64,000 nt of DNA from assembly GCA_021773395.1 (NCBI GenBank), contig JAJFKB010000005.1, positions 39,718 through 103,717 on the forward strand, given 5' to 3'. Origin of the DNA: Gammaproteobacteria bacterium. GTDB lineage: Bacteria > Pseudomonadota > Gammaproteobacteria > Pseudomonadales > IMCC2047. Positions 8,346-18,596 of this stretch are shown here, one piece after another. How positions within the stretch are numbered: position 1 is the first letter of the stretch; the number at the start of each line of letters is the position of its first letter. Under the pieces are notes generated by a model. It had not been told where the DNA came from and did no database searches. It worked only from the letters and a program-made list of their open reading frames with translations. The translations under genes were made by a program, and so were the position numbers.

Positions 8346-11012
8346 ATGATGACTACTACGCATAAGTTTGACACGTTTAAGCAATTTAAGGTCAATAACC
8401 GCCATTATGGGTACTATGATTTACGTTCCAGCGAGTTACAGCGCTTGGGTGATGTTAATCGATTGCCTTTCTCCATCAAAATTCTACTAGAAAATCTGTT
8501 GCGCAATGCGCCCTCCAATCCTGATGCCGAGCAAGATATCAAGGCAATGATTGGCGGCGATGGCGGTCGGCCGAGCCGTGAAATACAGTTCTACCCGGCG
8601 CGAGTGCTGATGCAGGATTTTACCGGGGTGCCAGCGGTTGTTGATCTGGCGGCGATGAGGAGGGCGATGGTAGACAGAGGTGAGAATCCGCAGAAAGTTA
8701 ATCCAGTGACTCCGGTCGATTTAGTGATCGATCATTCAGTGAGTATTGATGCTTTCGCCTCGCCCTCGGCATTTGCTGAAAATGTTAAAAAGGAGATGTC
8801 TAGGAATCTGGAACGCTATCAATTTTTAAAGTGGGGTCAAGCTTCTCTGGAAAATTTCAGAGTAGTGCCTCCCGGTACCGGTATTTGTCACCAGGTAAAT
8901 CTGGAATATTTAGCGAAAGTGGTATGGACAGCGGAGCAAAGCGATCTGCCGGTAGCCTATCCCGATACCCTGGTGGGTACTGACAGCCACACTACCATGA
9001 TCAATGGTCTAGGCGTGCTGGGTTGGGGGGTGGGTGGTATTGAAGCTGAAGCTGCGATGTTAGGGCAGCCGATATCCATGCTGATTCCCAAAGTTGTCGG
9101 CTTTGAACTCAAAGGCCGGTTACGTGAGGGTGTTACGGCAACGGATTTGGTGCTGCGCGTGGTTGAGATTCTGCGCCAGCAGGGAGTGGTTGGAAAGTTT
9201 GTGGAGTTCCATGGTGAAGGCTTGTCTACGCTGACATTGGCGGATCGAGCAACGATTGCCAATATGGCACCCGAATACGGTGCAACCTGCGGAATATTCC
9301 CTGTAGATAGCCTGACACTTGAATACCTGGAACTGACCGGTCGCGACAAGGAACAGCTTGAGTTGGTGGAAAGCTATTGCAAGCTTCAGGGCCTTTGGCT
9401 GGATCAGCATAGCGCAGTGCCTATCTTTGATGAAGTGGTCGGTCTGGATCTTGATACGGTCACAGCCAGTCTCGCCGGGCCTAAACGCCCTCAGGATCGG
9501 GTAACGTTAGCTGGGCTGAAACCTGCTATGCAAAGTGTGCTGGAATTGCAGGGCAAACAAGGGCAGGAAAATCAGGCCTTTGATCTGCAGGGTAGTGCAG
9601 AGCCAATGCACCAGGGTGATCTGGTTATTGCGGCCATTACATCCTGTACCAACACCTCCAATCCTGCGGTGATGCTGGCGGCAGGTTTGGTGGCTAAAAA
9701 AGCCGTTGCTTTCGGATTAAGTCGCAAACCCTGGGTCAAAACCTCGTTAGCCCCCGGCTCCAAGGTTGTCACCGACTATTTGGCAAAAGCAGGTTTGCAG
9801 GATGCTCTTGATCAGCTGGGATTTAATCTTGTGGGGTACGGTTGCACCACCTGTATCGGCAATTCCGGGCCTCTGCCTGATAATGTGACCCGCTGTGTTA
9901 AGGAAAATGACCTGGTGGTCGCTGCTGTTTTGTCAGGCAACCGAAATTTTGAAGGTCGCATCCATCCGCTAGTGGAGGCTAACTGGTTAGCGTCGCCGCC
10001 ACTGGTGGTTATTTTTTCACTGGTTGGCACATGTTCTATAGATCTTGAAGTGGAACCGGTAGGGTTGGGGAAAAACGGGAAAGCGGTATATCTCAGAGAT
10101 CTCTGGCCAACCAGTAAAGAGATTCAACAGGCGATGCTGAGTATTGATCAAGATATGTTCAAGCGACGTTATGGGCAGGTCTTTGCGGGTGATGAGAGCT
10201 GGCAGTCGATTGAAGTGGCGAGTGGTGAAACCTATGAGTTTAAGCCGCAATCCAGCTATATTCGGTTGCCACCATTTTTCGGTGAGCAATATACCGCAGC
10301 GAAGAATACCAACCTGATGGATTTAAGGATTCTTGCCCTATTTGGTGATTCAGTTACTACTGATCATATTTCACCCGCCGGAACCATTCCTGCCGACAGT
10401 CCTGCTGCCGATTACTTGCGAAGTATGGGTGTTAAAGAGATAGATTTTAATTCCTACGGTTCCAGGCGGGGTAATCACGAGGTAATGATGCGCGGTACCT
10501 TTGGCAATATCAGGATACGCAATCTAATGGTACCGGATATCGAGGGCGGCTATACGCGTATTTCAGGCACATATGAGAGGCAGTTTATCTATGATGCCGC
10601 CATGCAGTATTTAGAGCGGGGGATATCAACGGTGATCTTCGCCGGGAAAGAATATGGAACCGGTTCGAGCCGCGACTGGGCAGCAAAGGGGACATTATTG
10701 CTAGGGGTCAAGGCGGTTGTCGCAGAAAGCTTTGAGCGCATTCATCGATCCAACCTGATTGGTATGGGCGTGTTGCCGTTGCAATTTCCGTCTGGGTTGA
10801 GCTTGCAATCACTATCCTTAACCGGTGATGAGCAAATCGATATACTGGGGCTTGATAAAGCGCTGCAACCCGGGCAACAGATTCAACTGGTGATTAGACG
10901 TGACCAGCAGGTCATCAAGAAAATTGATGTGTTGTTGCGCCTAGATACCATCAGCGAAACAGATTACTTTCTAGCTGGAGGTATTTTGCCCGATGTACTT
11001 AATCAGCTTTGA
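8346..11012 (+). CDS. acnA: Aconitate hydratase A
   Basis: 888 residues, standard for the AcnA/IRP-type aconitase. The iron-sulfur cluster cysteines are seen in ITSCTNTSNP and YGCTTCIGNSGPL. Substrate motifs include GTDSHTTMINGLG and the C-terminal swivel-domain motif GKEYGTGSSRDWAAKG. Reaction: citrate to isocitrate through cis-aconitate in the TCA cycle, cytosolic. Two ATG codons occur in a row at 8346 and 8349, preceded by AGGGAAGAG. fumC follows 9 bp later, so two TCA genes probably form one transcript. Confidence 0.95.
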   Translation: MMTTTHKFDTFKQFKVNNRHYGYYDLRSSELQRLGDVNRLPFSIKILLENLLRNAPSNPDAEQDIKAMIGGDGGRPSREIQFYPARVLMQDFTGVPAVVDLAAMRRAMVDRGENPQKVNPVTPVDLVIDHSVSIDAFASPSAFAENVKKEMSRNLERYQFLKWGQASLENFRVVPPGTGICHQVNLEYLAKVVWTAEQSDLPVAYPDTLVGTDSHTTMINGLGVLGWGVGGIEAEAAMLGQPISMLIPKVVGFELKGRLREGVTATDLVLRVVEILRQQGVVGKFVEFHGEGLSTLTLADRATIANMAPEYGATCGIFPVDSLTLEYLELTGRDKEQLELVESYCKLQGLWLDQHSAVPIFDEVVGLDLDTVTASLAGPKRPQDRVTLAGLKPAMQSVLELQGKQGQENQAFDLQGSAEPMHQGDLVIAAITSCTNTSNPAVMLAAGLVAKKAVAFGLSRKPWVKTSLAPGSKVVTDYLAKAGLQDALDQLGFNLVGYGCTTCIGNSGPLPDNVTRCVKENDLVVAAVLSGNRNFEGRIHPLVEANWLASPPLVVIFSLVGTCSIDLEVEPVGLGKNGKAVYLRDLWPTSKEIQQAMLSIDQDMFKRRYGQVFAGDESWQSIEVASGETYEFKPQSSYIRLPPFFGEQYTAAKNTNLMDLRILALFGDSVTTDHISPAGTIPADSPAADYLRSMGVKEIDFNSYGSRRGNHEVMMRGTFGNIRIRNLMVPDIEGGYTRISGTYERQFIYDAAMQYLERGISTVIFAGKEYGTGSSRDWAAKGTLLLGVKAVVAESFERIHRSNLIGMGVLPLQFPSGLSLQSLSLTGDEQIDILGLDKALQPGQQIQLVIRRDQQVIKKIDVLLRLDTISETDYFLAGGILPDVLNQL

Positions 11013-11021
11013 GTTCGGTAC

Positions 11022-12383
11022 ATGAAATACAGGGTAGAGCAGGACAGCCTCGGCAAAATCGAAGTGCCAGAGGAAGCGCTTTATGGCGCTCAGACACAAC
11101 GGGCACTCGATAATTTTCCGGTAAGCGGGCTGCGTATGCCTCGACCCTTTATCAGGGCGCTGGGTTTGATCAAGGCCTGCGCGGCCATTACTAACGGCAA
11201 GCTAAATCAGCTGGATCCGGAAATCGCTGAGGTTATTAGTAAGATAGCTTTGCAAGTCTCGGCGGGTGAATATGATGATGCCTTCCCGGTGGATATCTTT
11301 CAAACCGGGTCGGGTACCAGCACTAATATGAACATCAACGAGGTAATTGCCACGCTGAGCAGCAAGCAGCTGTCGCGGCCGGTGCACCCGAATGACGAGG
11401 TAAATCGGGGGCAGAGTAGTAATGATGTAATTCCATCGGCGATTAATATCAGCCTGGTGTTGCAGTTGCAGGAAGGACTGCTGCCGGCAGTGCGGCATTT
11501 GCAGGAGAGTATCGACAAGCGGGCATCTGCTACGCAGGATGTGATAAAGATTGGGCGCACTCATTTGATGGACGGCATGCCGTTGACTCTGGCACAGGAA
11601 TTGAGCGGATGGTCCAGTCAAATCGGTCATTGTTTTGAGTCTCTTACAGAGACATTACCTAGATTGTATCAGCTGGCGCAGGGGGGCACTGCGGTGGGTA
11701 CGGGCGTCAACACTGACCCTGATTTTGCCCGTATTTTTGCGATCGAATTGTCTTCCCTGACAGGCTTTCCTTTCGAACCAACCCCCAGTTTTTTTGAAGC
11801 GCTCAGCTTTCAGGGAAGCAGTGTCGAACTATCGGGTAAATTAAAGCTGCTTGCCGTTGCGCTGATGAAAATCGCTAACGATTTGCGGTGGATGAACAGC
11901 GGGCCTTTAGCCGGATTGGCGGAAATTGAGCTGCAGGCATTACAACCGGGAAGTAGCATTATGCCTGGTAAGGTGAACCCGGTTATTGCTGAATCTGCGG
12001 CGATGGTTGCAGCCCAGGTTATCGGTAATGATACGGTTGTAACCGTTGCGGGGCAGTCAGGTAATTTTCAATTGAATGTGATGTTGCCGGTCATCGCATG
12101 GAATCTCCTGCAAAGCGTTGAATTGCTGACAAACACCTGCAATTTGCTGGCGGATAAAGCGATCTCTACCTTTAAGATTTGTGATCAAAATATTGCTCGT
12201 CAGCTAAAGAGTAACCCGATACTGGCGACAGCGCTCGCACCGCTGCTGGGCTATGAAAAAGCCGCAGAAATTGCCAAGCGTGCTTACGCGGAACGTCGGC
12301 CAGTGGTTGATGTGGCCGAAGAATTGACGGACCTGTCTCGTCACGAGCTGGAAAAACTGCTCGATCCTCTAAAGCTTGTTTAA
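11022..12383 (+). CDS. fumC: Fumarate hydratase class II
   Basis: 453 residues. It has the fumarase/aspartase signature GSSIMPGKVNPV, and the active-site motifs QTGSGTSTNMNINEV, GQSSNDVIPSAI and GRTHLMDGMPLTLAQE. Class II fumarases are oxygen-stable homotetramers without an iron-sulfur cluster that interconvert fumarate and malate. The gene follows acnA by 9 bp. The convergent psiE-like gene begins 121 bp after its stop. Confidence 0.94.
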   Translation: MKYRVEQDSLGKIEVPEEALYGAQTQRALDNFPVSGLRMPRPFIRALGLIKACAAITNGKLNQLDPEIAEVISKIALQVSAGEYDDAFPVDIFQTGSGTSTNMNINEVIATLSSKQLSRPVHPNDEVNRGQSSNDVIPSAINISLVLQLQEGLLPAVRHLQESIDKRASATQDVIKIGRTHLMDGMPLTLAQELSGWSSQIGHCFESLTETLPRLYQLAQGGTAVGTGVNTDPDFARIFAIELSSLTGFPFEPTPSFFEALSFQGSSVELSGKLKLLAVALMKIANDLRWMNSGPLAGLAEIELQALQPGSSIMPGKVNPVIAESAAMVAAQVIGNDTVVTVAGQSGNFQLNVMLPVIAWNLLQSVELLTNTCNLLADKAISTFKICDQNIARQLKSNPILATALAPLLGYEKAAEIAKRAYAERRPVVDVAEELTDLSRHELEKLLDPLKLV

Positions 12384-12478
12384 CCCGAATATTTCGGCAG
12401 TACGCCTAAAATAGCTCTGAAGCCCCTATCCCTACAGCGCAGAATAACTGCGCTTGCGGTCGCGAGCACGCTTAATTC

Positions 12479-12494
12479 AACGCAGCCCTGCGTT
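12479..12494. terminator. Short GC hairpin between convergent fumC and psiE-like genes
   Basis: A perfect 7-bp inverted repeat (AACGCAG / CTGCGTT) separated by only two bases, followed on the plus strand by a few A/T bases. It could work as a weak terminator for the convergent pair. There is no clear U-tract, so support is modest. Confidence 0.35.
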
Positions 12495-12504
12495 AAAATC
12501 CTGG

Positions 12505-12972
12505 TTAGCTGCCCTTCAACGATCGACGGTTTTTGGAACCGTCAATTGTGTTAAAAATTTGCTGCTCCCGATGGAACAGCAATACCGAACTGGTTCGCAA
12601 TGCTCCCAAAACAAAAAGCAGCAAGGAAAATCCGTAAAAATAGTCGGGGGTAAACTCTTGCTTAAAGAGCAGTATGAGGATTTCGCGAATCACGAAGACA
12701 ATGGCGGCATCAACAATAAAAGTGAGTCGCAGTCGGTGTGTTGAAAAATAGTCGATTAAAGAGCGTGACAGCTCCACCAGAATGAACAGGGTGAGTACAT
12801 CAGAAACGATATTGATATATTGGCCGGTCACACCTTTAAATTTTAAAAGATCCCACAGATTAAAGGTCAGTTGCACTGCGCCCAACGCCATACCCAGCAC
12901 CAGAAAGGCGAGAATCAGCGCAAAGACCGCATTGACTGCGGTATCAAATATCTTTTTTAATTTTTCGGTCAT
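12505..12972 (-). CDS. PsiE-like phosphate-starvation-inducible membrane protein
   Basis: 155 residues with four predicted membrane helices (for example FALILAFLVLGMALGAV, DVLTLFILVELSRSLIDY, AAIVFVIREILILLF and a last FSLLLFVLGALRTSSVLL). The ELSRSL and DAAIVFVIREI segments are typical of the PsiE/DUF family of small inner-membrane proteins. Function is unknown beyond phosphate-starvation induction of the E. coli namesake. Convergent with fumC. Confidence 0.7.
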   Translation of the reverse strand: MTEKLKKIFDTAVNAVFALILAFLVLGMALGAVQLTFNLWDLLKFKGVTGQYINIVSDVLTLFILVELSRSLIDYFSTHRLRLTFIVDAAIVFVIREILILLFKQEFTPDYFYGFSLLLFVLGALRTSSVLLFHREQQIFNTIDGSKNRRSLKGS

Positions 12973-13095
12973 CGTTGATGTTTCCTCTTAATCGTTGGAG
13001 AAGAAGAGTGCGCCTCATTTTTAGCAAATTGTGATTAGATGAATCTACCCGGAAATAGTACTCTTCGCTACCACTAATCTAGCAGCCAGACATTT

Positions 13096-16000
13096 TTATT
13101 TCACACGATAAATCAGGTCGATCGATTGACCCTCTCCGATTTCTGATTGCAGGAATAATTTCTCACTAATCTGATATTGAGTAAATAGCTTGTTGACCTT
13201 ATCGACCACACCGATACCGTAGCGAACATAAAGGTTGGGTGTCAGGTGTTTTCCAAGGCTGAAGCCAAGCGTTTCAATGCCCTGTTCGGCCTCGATACCA
13301 AGTTCATCCAGTCCGGCCAGCTGAGCAATTTTTGTGCTAATCGAGGTGCTCTGGCCAATCGCATAGGAAAGCGCAGCGTTGGAAAATAAACTCTTATCGG
13401 CGCTGCTTGACTCGCTCAGTGGTTTACCTCTGATGATATAAGAGAGTGCTTCACTATCGGTTAGTGCAGGAGATGAAAATAATCGCGATTGAAGGTTATC
13501 TATCGATCCTGTGACATGCAATCCTGCGGTGACATCCCCGGCAACACGCTGCGCTTTAATATCTAAAGTAGGCCTGACTATTGACCCGCTAAACTGCAGC
13601 TTGCCCTTATCAATTTTCAAGTCTTGGCCGTAGGCTTTGTAGTAGCCATTGACCAGATCAAGTTCACCCTCCCCCAAGAGCGCGCTGCGCGCTTTTCGAA
13701 ACAGTAGCATTTTCCCGGTCAGGTTAGTTTTTAGGCCGTAGGCTTCAATATGAACCCGGTCACCAAAAATCACCTCGGCTGAGGCTGAGACACTTAAGGC
13801 GGGCTGTTGAGCTGTGGCGTTCTCATCATGAATCCTTGCGTCTTCCGTGATGGCAAGCTTGCCGGAAGTGGGCTTGATGATTAATCGGGCCTCTGGAATA
13901 ACCATCTTACCATCAACTTGAATACCGTCCTGAGTGGCAACTACCTGTAAATCCGGATTGGCAATCAGCCTTCTATCAGGCTGATCAATCAACAGTATAT
14001 TGTCTCCTGATAAATTTAGTTTGGCGGCCCAATCCCTTGATGAACGTCCGGTCAGTTGTCCGTTCATTTGTAGTATCCCTTCACCGGCGCGCAGTGACGC
14101 CGCAATCTCGGTTGAGCGATGTGGGTTGGTTTTGATTTTTACAACCACATCATGCCATTCAATGGCCAGCGGGTGAATCAGTAGGCCTGGAATATTCAGT
14201 TCCGTATCAGTACTGATTACCGGGTTTTTGCGAGTGCCACTTACAGTCAAGGATCCGCTCAGTTTTCCGGAAGTGAAACCAAGCGTCGGGCTAATATCTG
14301 TATAGGGAGTCAGGTCTGGAATATCGTAGTTAAACTCAGCATTGAGTGGTCCGTCAGGAGCAAGTAGATTGTCGATGTTCAGCTGACCATTCAGTGAACC
14401 ACTAGTGTTTATAGTGGCGCTTAATTGGCCGGTTAACCGCTGTCCATCGATGGCAACCTCGGCTGCGACTGCATTTAGCGATAAAGGGGTTTTTGATGAT
14501 GGGTCAATAAACAGCAACAACGGCTCTTTGAAAGAGCCCTGCGAAAGTTTGCTGTAGCCAGTCAAATGGCCATCAGTTTTTTCGATTAACGCGTCGATAT
14601 CGAGCCGGCCTTCCAGAACAACGGGCAACGGCGCAACCATGTTCAGCAGTGAAAGGGGTAATTGAGTTCCCTTCAGGGTAAATCCCAGGTGGTTGGTGTT
14701 AGCCGCTGCCTGAGTGCACAGGTGACTGGCTTGTTCAGTCAGACATAGATCGGTCAAAGACCAGCCCCGCGTTTGATGGTATTGAAAGGTGGCTGGATTA
14801 TCGAGTTGCCAACGGCCGTAGTTGTCGATGATAAGCTGTAAATCTTTGATTGCTCCGGAAACCTGATTTGGACTAAATTGGGTGTCACTCACCATTACCA
14901 ATGCGGCTTTGCTGTTTTGGGCATTAACCGATAATTGCGGCTGCTTCCAGTTCCCCTCAGCCATCAGGCTCGCCGAATCGAGCTGAATCGACTGATATTT
15001 CAAATCGTTAAAATCGATATGATTACCATCTGCTTTGAACAAGCCCTGATTTAAATTCAGCATGAACGAGAAGCCAGCCACCGACAGTCCAGAAAAGGAT
15101 AGATCTACGCCTTCGCCCTGGGCTTGCAGGTTGGGCAGCGTTGGAGTTCCGCTTAGCGTGCCATTTAGCCTTAGTGATCCGGTAGCTCCAGGCGACAGGA
15201 ACCCGATGTTTGGCGCGTCCAGGCTAATAATCGCATCAAGTTTATCTGCTCCCGCGCTTCCGGAAAGGGAAAGCTGAGATTCCCCCACCGTTGCGTTCAG
15301 CTGTTCCAGGTAAAGCGTATTGTCCTGCCAGTGACCCGATAATGCGCTGTTAAAGGAGAATTCTCGAAACTGCCCACTCAGGCCTTGCGAACTAAATTCA
15401 AGCTGCAATTGATCAGATTGACTGCCCGTAATCTGCAATGCTCCATTGACCTTTTCCGGCAACAAGGGGTGAATTTGGTTAGCGGCAAAAGCCTCTGAAG
15501 TTGCTGTGCCACGCCAGCTAGTTTTACCCTCATCCCAACTCATAATGCCGTTAAAACTGGCTACGCCAGCATCAGTGTTGAGCGCTAGCTGACTGACTTT
15601 GATTTTTTGGCGATCGATAGTGCCCAGCAGATCGAATCCAATATCGGACAGGTTCTGAAAGCGGATGTTACCTTTCATCGAGGTCTCTAGCTTTTCGGTG
15701 GTGCCTTTGAATTTAAATTGGACATGGGATAGCTGTGTGGATGAAACCGATGGCAGATATAGAGAGTCCAGCTGACCTTTAACATCCAGTTTTGGTTGGG
15801 TAAAAAGGTCTACAACTTTGAGCTGAATAGTTGAGGCCACGTCCTCAGATGTTTGTTGGCTTACCAAGAGCTGGTTTTTGTTTCCTTGCAATTGCGTATT
15901 GCCTGAAATTATTTCTTCATTGGGCAAACGGACTGACCAGTCAACGTTGAGGTTTGTACGCAAAGCAGGGCCAAGATGAGCAAAGCCGTCTGCTTTTAGG

Positions 16001-16551
16001 TGGCCCCACGGGTGGTTAAGCTGAAGCGCCAGATGCTGAATGCCATGTTGATCGAATTGGCCTGTCAGGTTGAGGTTTTGCAGTGGGTATTCTTCTGACT
16101 GTGTTTTGACAAGTAACTGGTTAATCGTTAGCTGTCCCAACGACAGACGAACGGGAATGAGGGGCTGCTCTGAAAGCAGTAACTTTTTGATATCGAAAAC
16201 GTTTGGAGGCGAATCTTCGGGCTGAGGTTTAAGCAGAACTGAGAGTTCACTGCTCGCTAGTCGGTCGATGTGCAATTCCGCTTTAAGCAAATGGCTCAAC
16301 GCTATGTCTGCGTCAATATTCCTAATGCTGATCCGGTTGCTGGTCGTTTCGATCACAAGGGACTCAATCTGCAACCCCTGCCCAATAGATCCACGGATGT
16401 TTTGGTAGGATAACAGCTCTCGTTCCTGCAATCTCGAGAATAGCCACTGCGCGCCGCTTTGCGTAAAAAGCAGGAAGCCGCCGGTGGCCGCTATAAGTAG
16501 CAGAGGAGTAGTAATCAAGGCGGCCAGAATGAGCAATAATTTACGGTTCAT
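13096..16551 (-). CDS. tamB: Translocation and assembly module subunit TamB
   Basis: 1151 residues. An N-terminal membrane anchor (residues 5-27) is followed by a long repetitive beta-strand region typical of AsmA-like bridge proteins. The conserved TamB C-terminal domain includes SALLGEGELDLVNGYYKAYGQ, PTLDIKAQR and SYIIRGKPL. Family role: an inner-membrane-anchored periplasmic bridge that works with TamA in outer-membrane protein or lipid delivery. The start overlaps the tamA stop by 4 bp, as expected for a coupled tamAB operon. Confidence 0.93.
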   Translation of the reverse strand: MNRKLLLILAALITTPLLLIAATGGFLLFTQSGAQWLFSRLQERELLSYQNIRGSIGQGLQIESLVIETTSNRISIRNIDADIALSHLLKAELHIDRLASSELSVLLKPQPEDSPPNVFDIKKLLLSEQPLIPVRLSLGQLTINQLLVKTQSEEYPLQNLNLTGQFDQHGIQHLALQLNHPWGHLKADGFAHLGPALRTNLNVDWSVRLPNEEIISGNTQLQGNKNQLLVSQQTSEDVASTIQLKVVDLFTQPKLDVKGQLDSLYLPSVSSTQLSHVQFKFKGTTEKLETSMKGNIRFQNLSDIGFDLLGTIDRQKIKVSQLALNTDAGVASFNGIMSWDEGKTSWRGTATSEAFAANQIHPLLPEKVNGALQITGSQSDQLQLEFSSQGLSGQFREFSFNSALSGHWQDNTLYLEQLNATVGESQLSLSGSAGADKLDAIISLDAPNIGFLSPGATGSLRLNGTLSGTPTLPNLQAQGEGVDLSFSGLSVAGFSFMLNLNQGLFKADGNHIDFNDLKYQSIQLDSASLMAEGNWKQPQLSVNAQNSKAALVMVSDTQFSPNQVSGAIKDLQLIIDNYGRWQLDNPATFQYHQTRGWSLTDLCLTEQASHLCTQAAANTNHLGFTLKGTQLPLSLLNMVAPLPVVLEGRLDIDALIEKTDGHLTGYSKLSQGSFKEPLLLFIDPSSKTPLSLNAVAAEVAIDGQRLTGQLSATINTSGSLNGQLNIDNLLAPDGPLNAEFNYDIPDLTPYTDISPTLGFTSGKLSGSLTVSGTRKNPVISTDTELNIPGLLIHPLAIEWHDVVVKIKTNPHRSTEIAASLRAGEGILQMNGQLTGRSSRDWAAKLNLSGDNILLIDQPDRRLIANPDLQVVATQDGIQVDGKMVIPEARLIIKPTSGKLAITEDARIHDENATAQQPALSVSASAEVIFGDRVHIEAYGLKTNLTGKMLLFRKARSALLGEGELDLVNGYYKAYGQDLKIDKGKLQFSGSIVRPTLDIKAQRVAGDVTAGLHVTGSIDNLQSRLFSSPALTDSEALSYIIRGKPLSESSSADKSLFSNAALSYAIGQSTSISTKIAQLAGLDELGIEAEQGIETLGFSLGKHLTPNLYVRYGIGVVDKVNKLFTQYQISEKLFLQSEIGEGQSIDLIYRVK

Positions 16552-18323
16552 AACTCAGGCCCCAGATTCAGATGGATGCGAAAGTCGCCTTTATCTTCCT
16601 TCATCGGAAAACCAATATCCAAACGAAACGGACCAATCGGTGAGCGCCAACGTAAACCCACACCAAGCGAATAGACCAGGTCAGGTGACGCCTCATCCCA
16701 GGCATTACCACCATCGGCAAAGACCGCAAGGGACCACTTTTTATAGATCTGGTGTTCCAGCTCAAAACTGCCGATGGCCAGGTGTCTGCCGCCGGTTACT
16801 TCGTTGCCAGATTTTGGCCCAAGGGACTGGTACTCGTAACCGCGAATGCTATTGTCGCCACCGGTAAAGAAACGTCTGGAGGCCGGCAGATCAGTGATGG
16901 AATCCACCAGAGTAGAGGCCAATTCAGTTCTCGCCACAAATCTGAGATTAAAAGGCAGCGGGCTGATATATTTTGCCGTGGTTTTAAACTGGAGAAAGCT
17001 GGAATCAGATAGCACACCTTCCAAACTACCAAGCAAAACGAATGACAGGCTATAGCCTTTTTCCGGGTAGATCGGGTTATCGGTGGAAATTTTGGATAGT
17101 CTGATTGCAGGTACCAAATGGAGGCTGTGATCGTTTTCGCTGGCGACCTCCGCGTTCTCAGAGCTGAGCGTAGCCGATAGAGACTGGCGCCAGCCACTTG
17201 ATTTTTTAACGTTACCGCTAATGGATGCTTCCCAGCGCTCACTGAAAAACGAGTCGTTGTCTTCCTCGATATAGGATAAGTCACTTCTTAAACTATCGGT
17301 TTTCGGGTCGCGCCAGGGTACAACATAATTAAAATTTAAAGTTGTCATCACCTCTGAGAGTAAAAATTTAAGTTCGGTTTTGTGGCCCCGTATATTCACT
17401 CTCTGTCTTGTGTAGTCGCCACGGATACGTGCTCCGGTATCGGTTGAATACCCAATTCCAAGCTGGTAGGTGGCGGGGTTTGCTGCGGTTGCGAGCACTT
17501 CCACAGGAACGTATTGATCTTGCCTTTGTTCAGTTCTTGGTTTGATTTCAAGGGTTGCAAAGTAATTGGATTCACTGAGACGCTGCCGGTCGCTCTGAAT
17601 CTTGCTCAAATCATAAAATTCGTCCGATTTAATCGACAGCAAATCCTGGAACAGCCCATTCTCCAGAACTGCCTGGTCAATTCGAACCTCACCTATGCGA
17701 TAGCGCGGTCCAGAATCCCAGATGAGTGTTATGTCGACAGCATTAAGTGAAGGATAAATATCCACCTGCTGCTGGGTAAAGGCCGCATCAAGAAAGCCAA
17801 GGCGACGCCCTCTCGCCTGAATCTTCTCTTTTAGCTGGTCGTAAGCACTGCTATTGAAAGCTGTTCCCGGATTGAGTTTTGCTGCAAGAATCAATTTCTG
17901 AAAAGTTTGATCCTGGCTGGCCTCGCCCTGAATGTGTAACTCTGCTGTACGAACGGTTATGGGTGTACCCAGGTTTATGCTTATGCTCAGCTTTTCACAT
18001 TTTTTATGAGGTTCAAACTGCTTATTCCATTGTGCATGAAAGTATCCCAGCGCCTGTAACGCAGATTTTAACTCTTTGTCCAGTCGACGTTGAATCGCAT
18101 AGTTTTCACTTAGCCCTTTGGCGCAGGGTAGCTCCAGAGTTTTTAAGTGATTTAAAATTTTGCTTTTTAGCTCTCCGTTTGCTCCGCTCACACTCATAAA
18201 GGTATCAGCTTTGATGGGTAGAGTGACGTTAGTGAGCAGTATGGCCAGCAATACGGGGATGGCGTTTTTGCCATGACAGTAGTCGATGCCCTTGATGAGA
18301 CTAGCGATAACTTCCTTCAACAT
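16548..18323 (-). CDS. tamA: Translocation and assembly module subunit TamA (Omp85 family)
   Basis: 591 residues if translation starts at the ATG at 18323. That start gives a signal peptide (hydrophobic AIPVLLAILLTNVTLPIKA); an in-frame ATG at 18359 adds 12 polar residues. Three POTRA domains (about 45-270) precede a 16-strand barrel ending in IGPFRLDIGFP and HLNLGPEL. Barrel landmarks include RRFFTGGDNSIRGYEYQSLGPK (the conserved RGY loop) and VFADGGNAWDE. Role: outer-membrane partner of TamB in envelope biogenesis. Confidence 0.93.
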   Translation of the reverse strand: MLKEVIASLIKGIDYCHGKNAIPVLLAILLTNVTLPIKADTFMSVSGANGELKSKILNHLKTLELPCAKGLSENYAIQRRLDKELKSALQALGYFHAQWNKQFEPHKKCEKLSISINLGTPITVRTAELHIQGEASQDQTFQKLILAAKLNPGTAFNSSAYDQLKEKIQARGRRLGFLDAAFTQQQVDIYPSLNAVDITLIWDSGPRYRIGEVRIDQAVLENGLFQDLLSIKSDEFYDLSKIQSDRQRLSESNYFATLEIKPRTEQRQDQYVPVEVLATAANPATYQLGIGYSTDTGARIRGDYTRQRVNIRGHKTELKFLLSEVMTTLNFNYVVPWRDPKTDSLRSDLSYIEEDNDSFFSERWEASISGNVKKSSGWRQSLSATLSSENAEVASENDHSLHLVPAIRLSKISTDNPIYPEKGYSLSFVLLGSLEGVLSDSSFLQFKTTAKYISPLPFNLRFVARTELASTLVDSITDLPASRRFFTGGDNSIRGYEYQSLGPKSGNEVTGGRHLAIGSFELEHQIYKKWSLAVFADGGNAWDEASPDLVYSLGVGLRWRSPIGPFRLDIGFPMKEDKGDFRIHLNLGPEL

Positions 18324-18476
18324 TATTGGGTTTTCTTTAGTTCCTGATTTTGCGGCCAAAGATCGGATTTCAAAAGCGAGAGTGTAGATTTCAGCGCTCG
18401 ATTATTAAAGGTTTTAGACTACAGTAATTTGCTTTTAATAGCAGAGTAGATCTAATTTTTATAGTTTCAGTTATTC

Positions 18477-18501
18477 GGCGGCCGACTGGTGGCCGGCCGC
18501 C
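18477..18501. repeat. Strong GC-rich inverted repeat
   Basis: Arms GGCGGCCG and CGGCCGCC, perfect over 8 bp with a 9-base loop. It lies between tamA (minus strand) and a truncated gene (plus strand). No U-tract follows, so it is not a standard terminator. It may be a remnant of DNA lost together with the neighbouring pseudogene's flanks, or a structured leader. Confidence 0.5.
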
Positions 18502-18596
18502 TTCCCTGGGAAATTGTATTTATTACCCGAATCCGCCATCTTTTAATTGGTTGGGGCGCCATCAATAATCAGAGTGTATCAGTTCCCGGAGACCCT

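Noticed and set aside
9120-10289. Long antisense frames inside acnA
   Set aside because: Codon pattern and known motifs lie on the plus strand; the antisense frames are shadows of the high-GC third positions.
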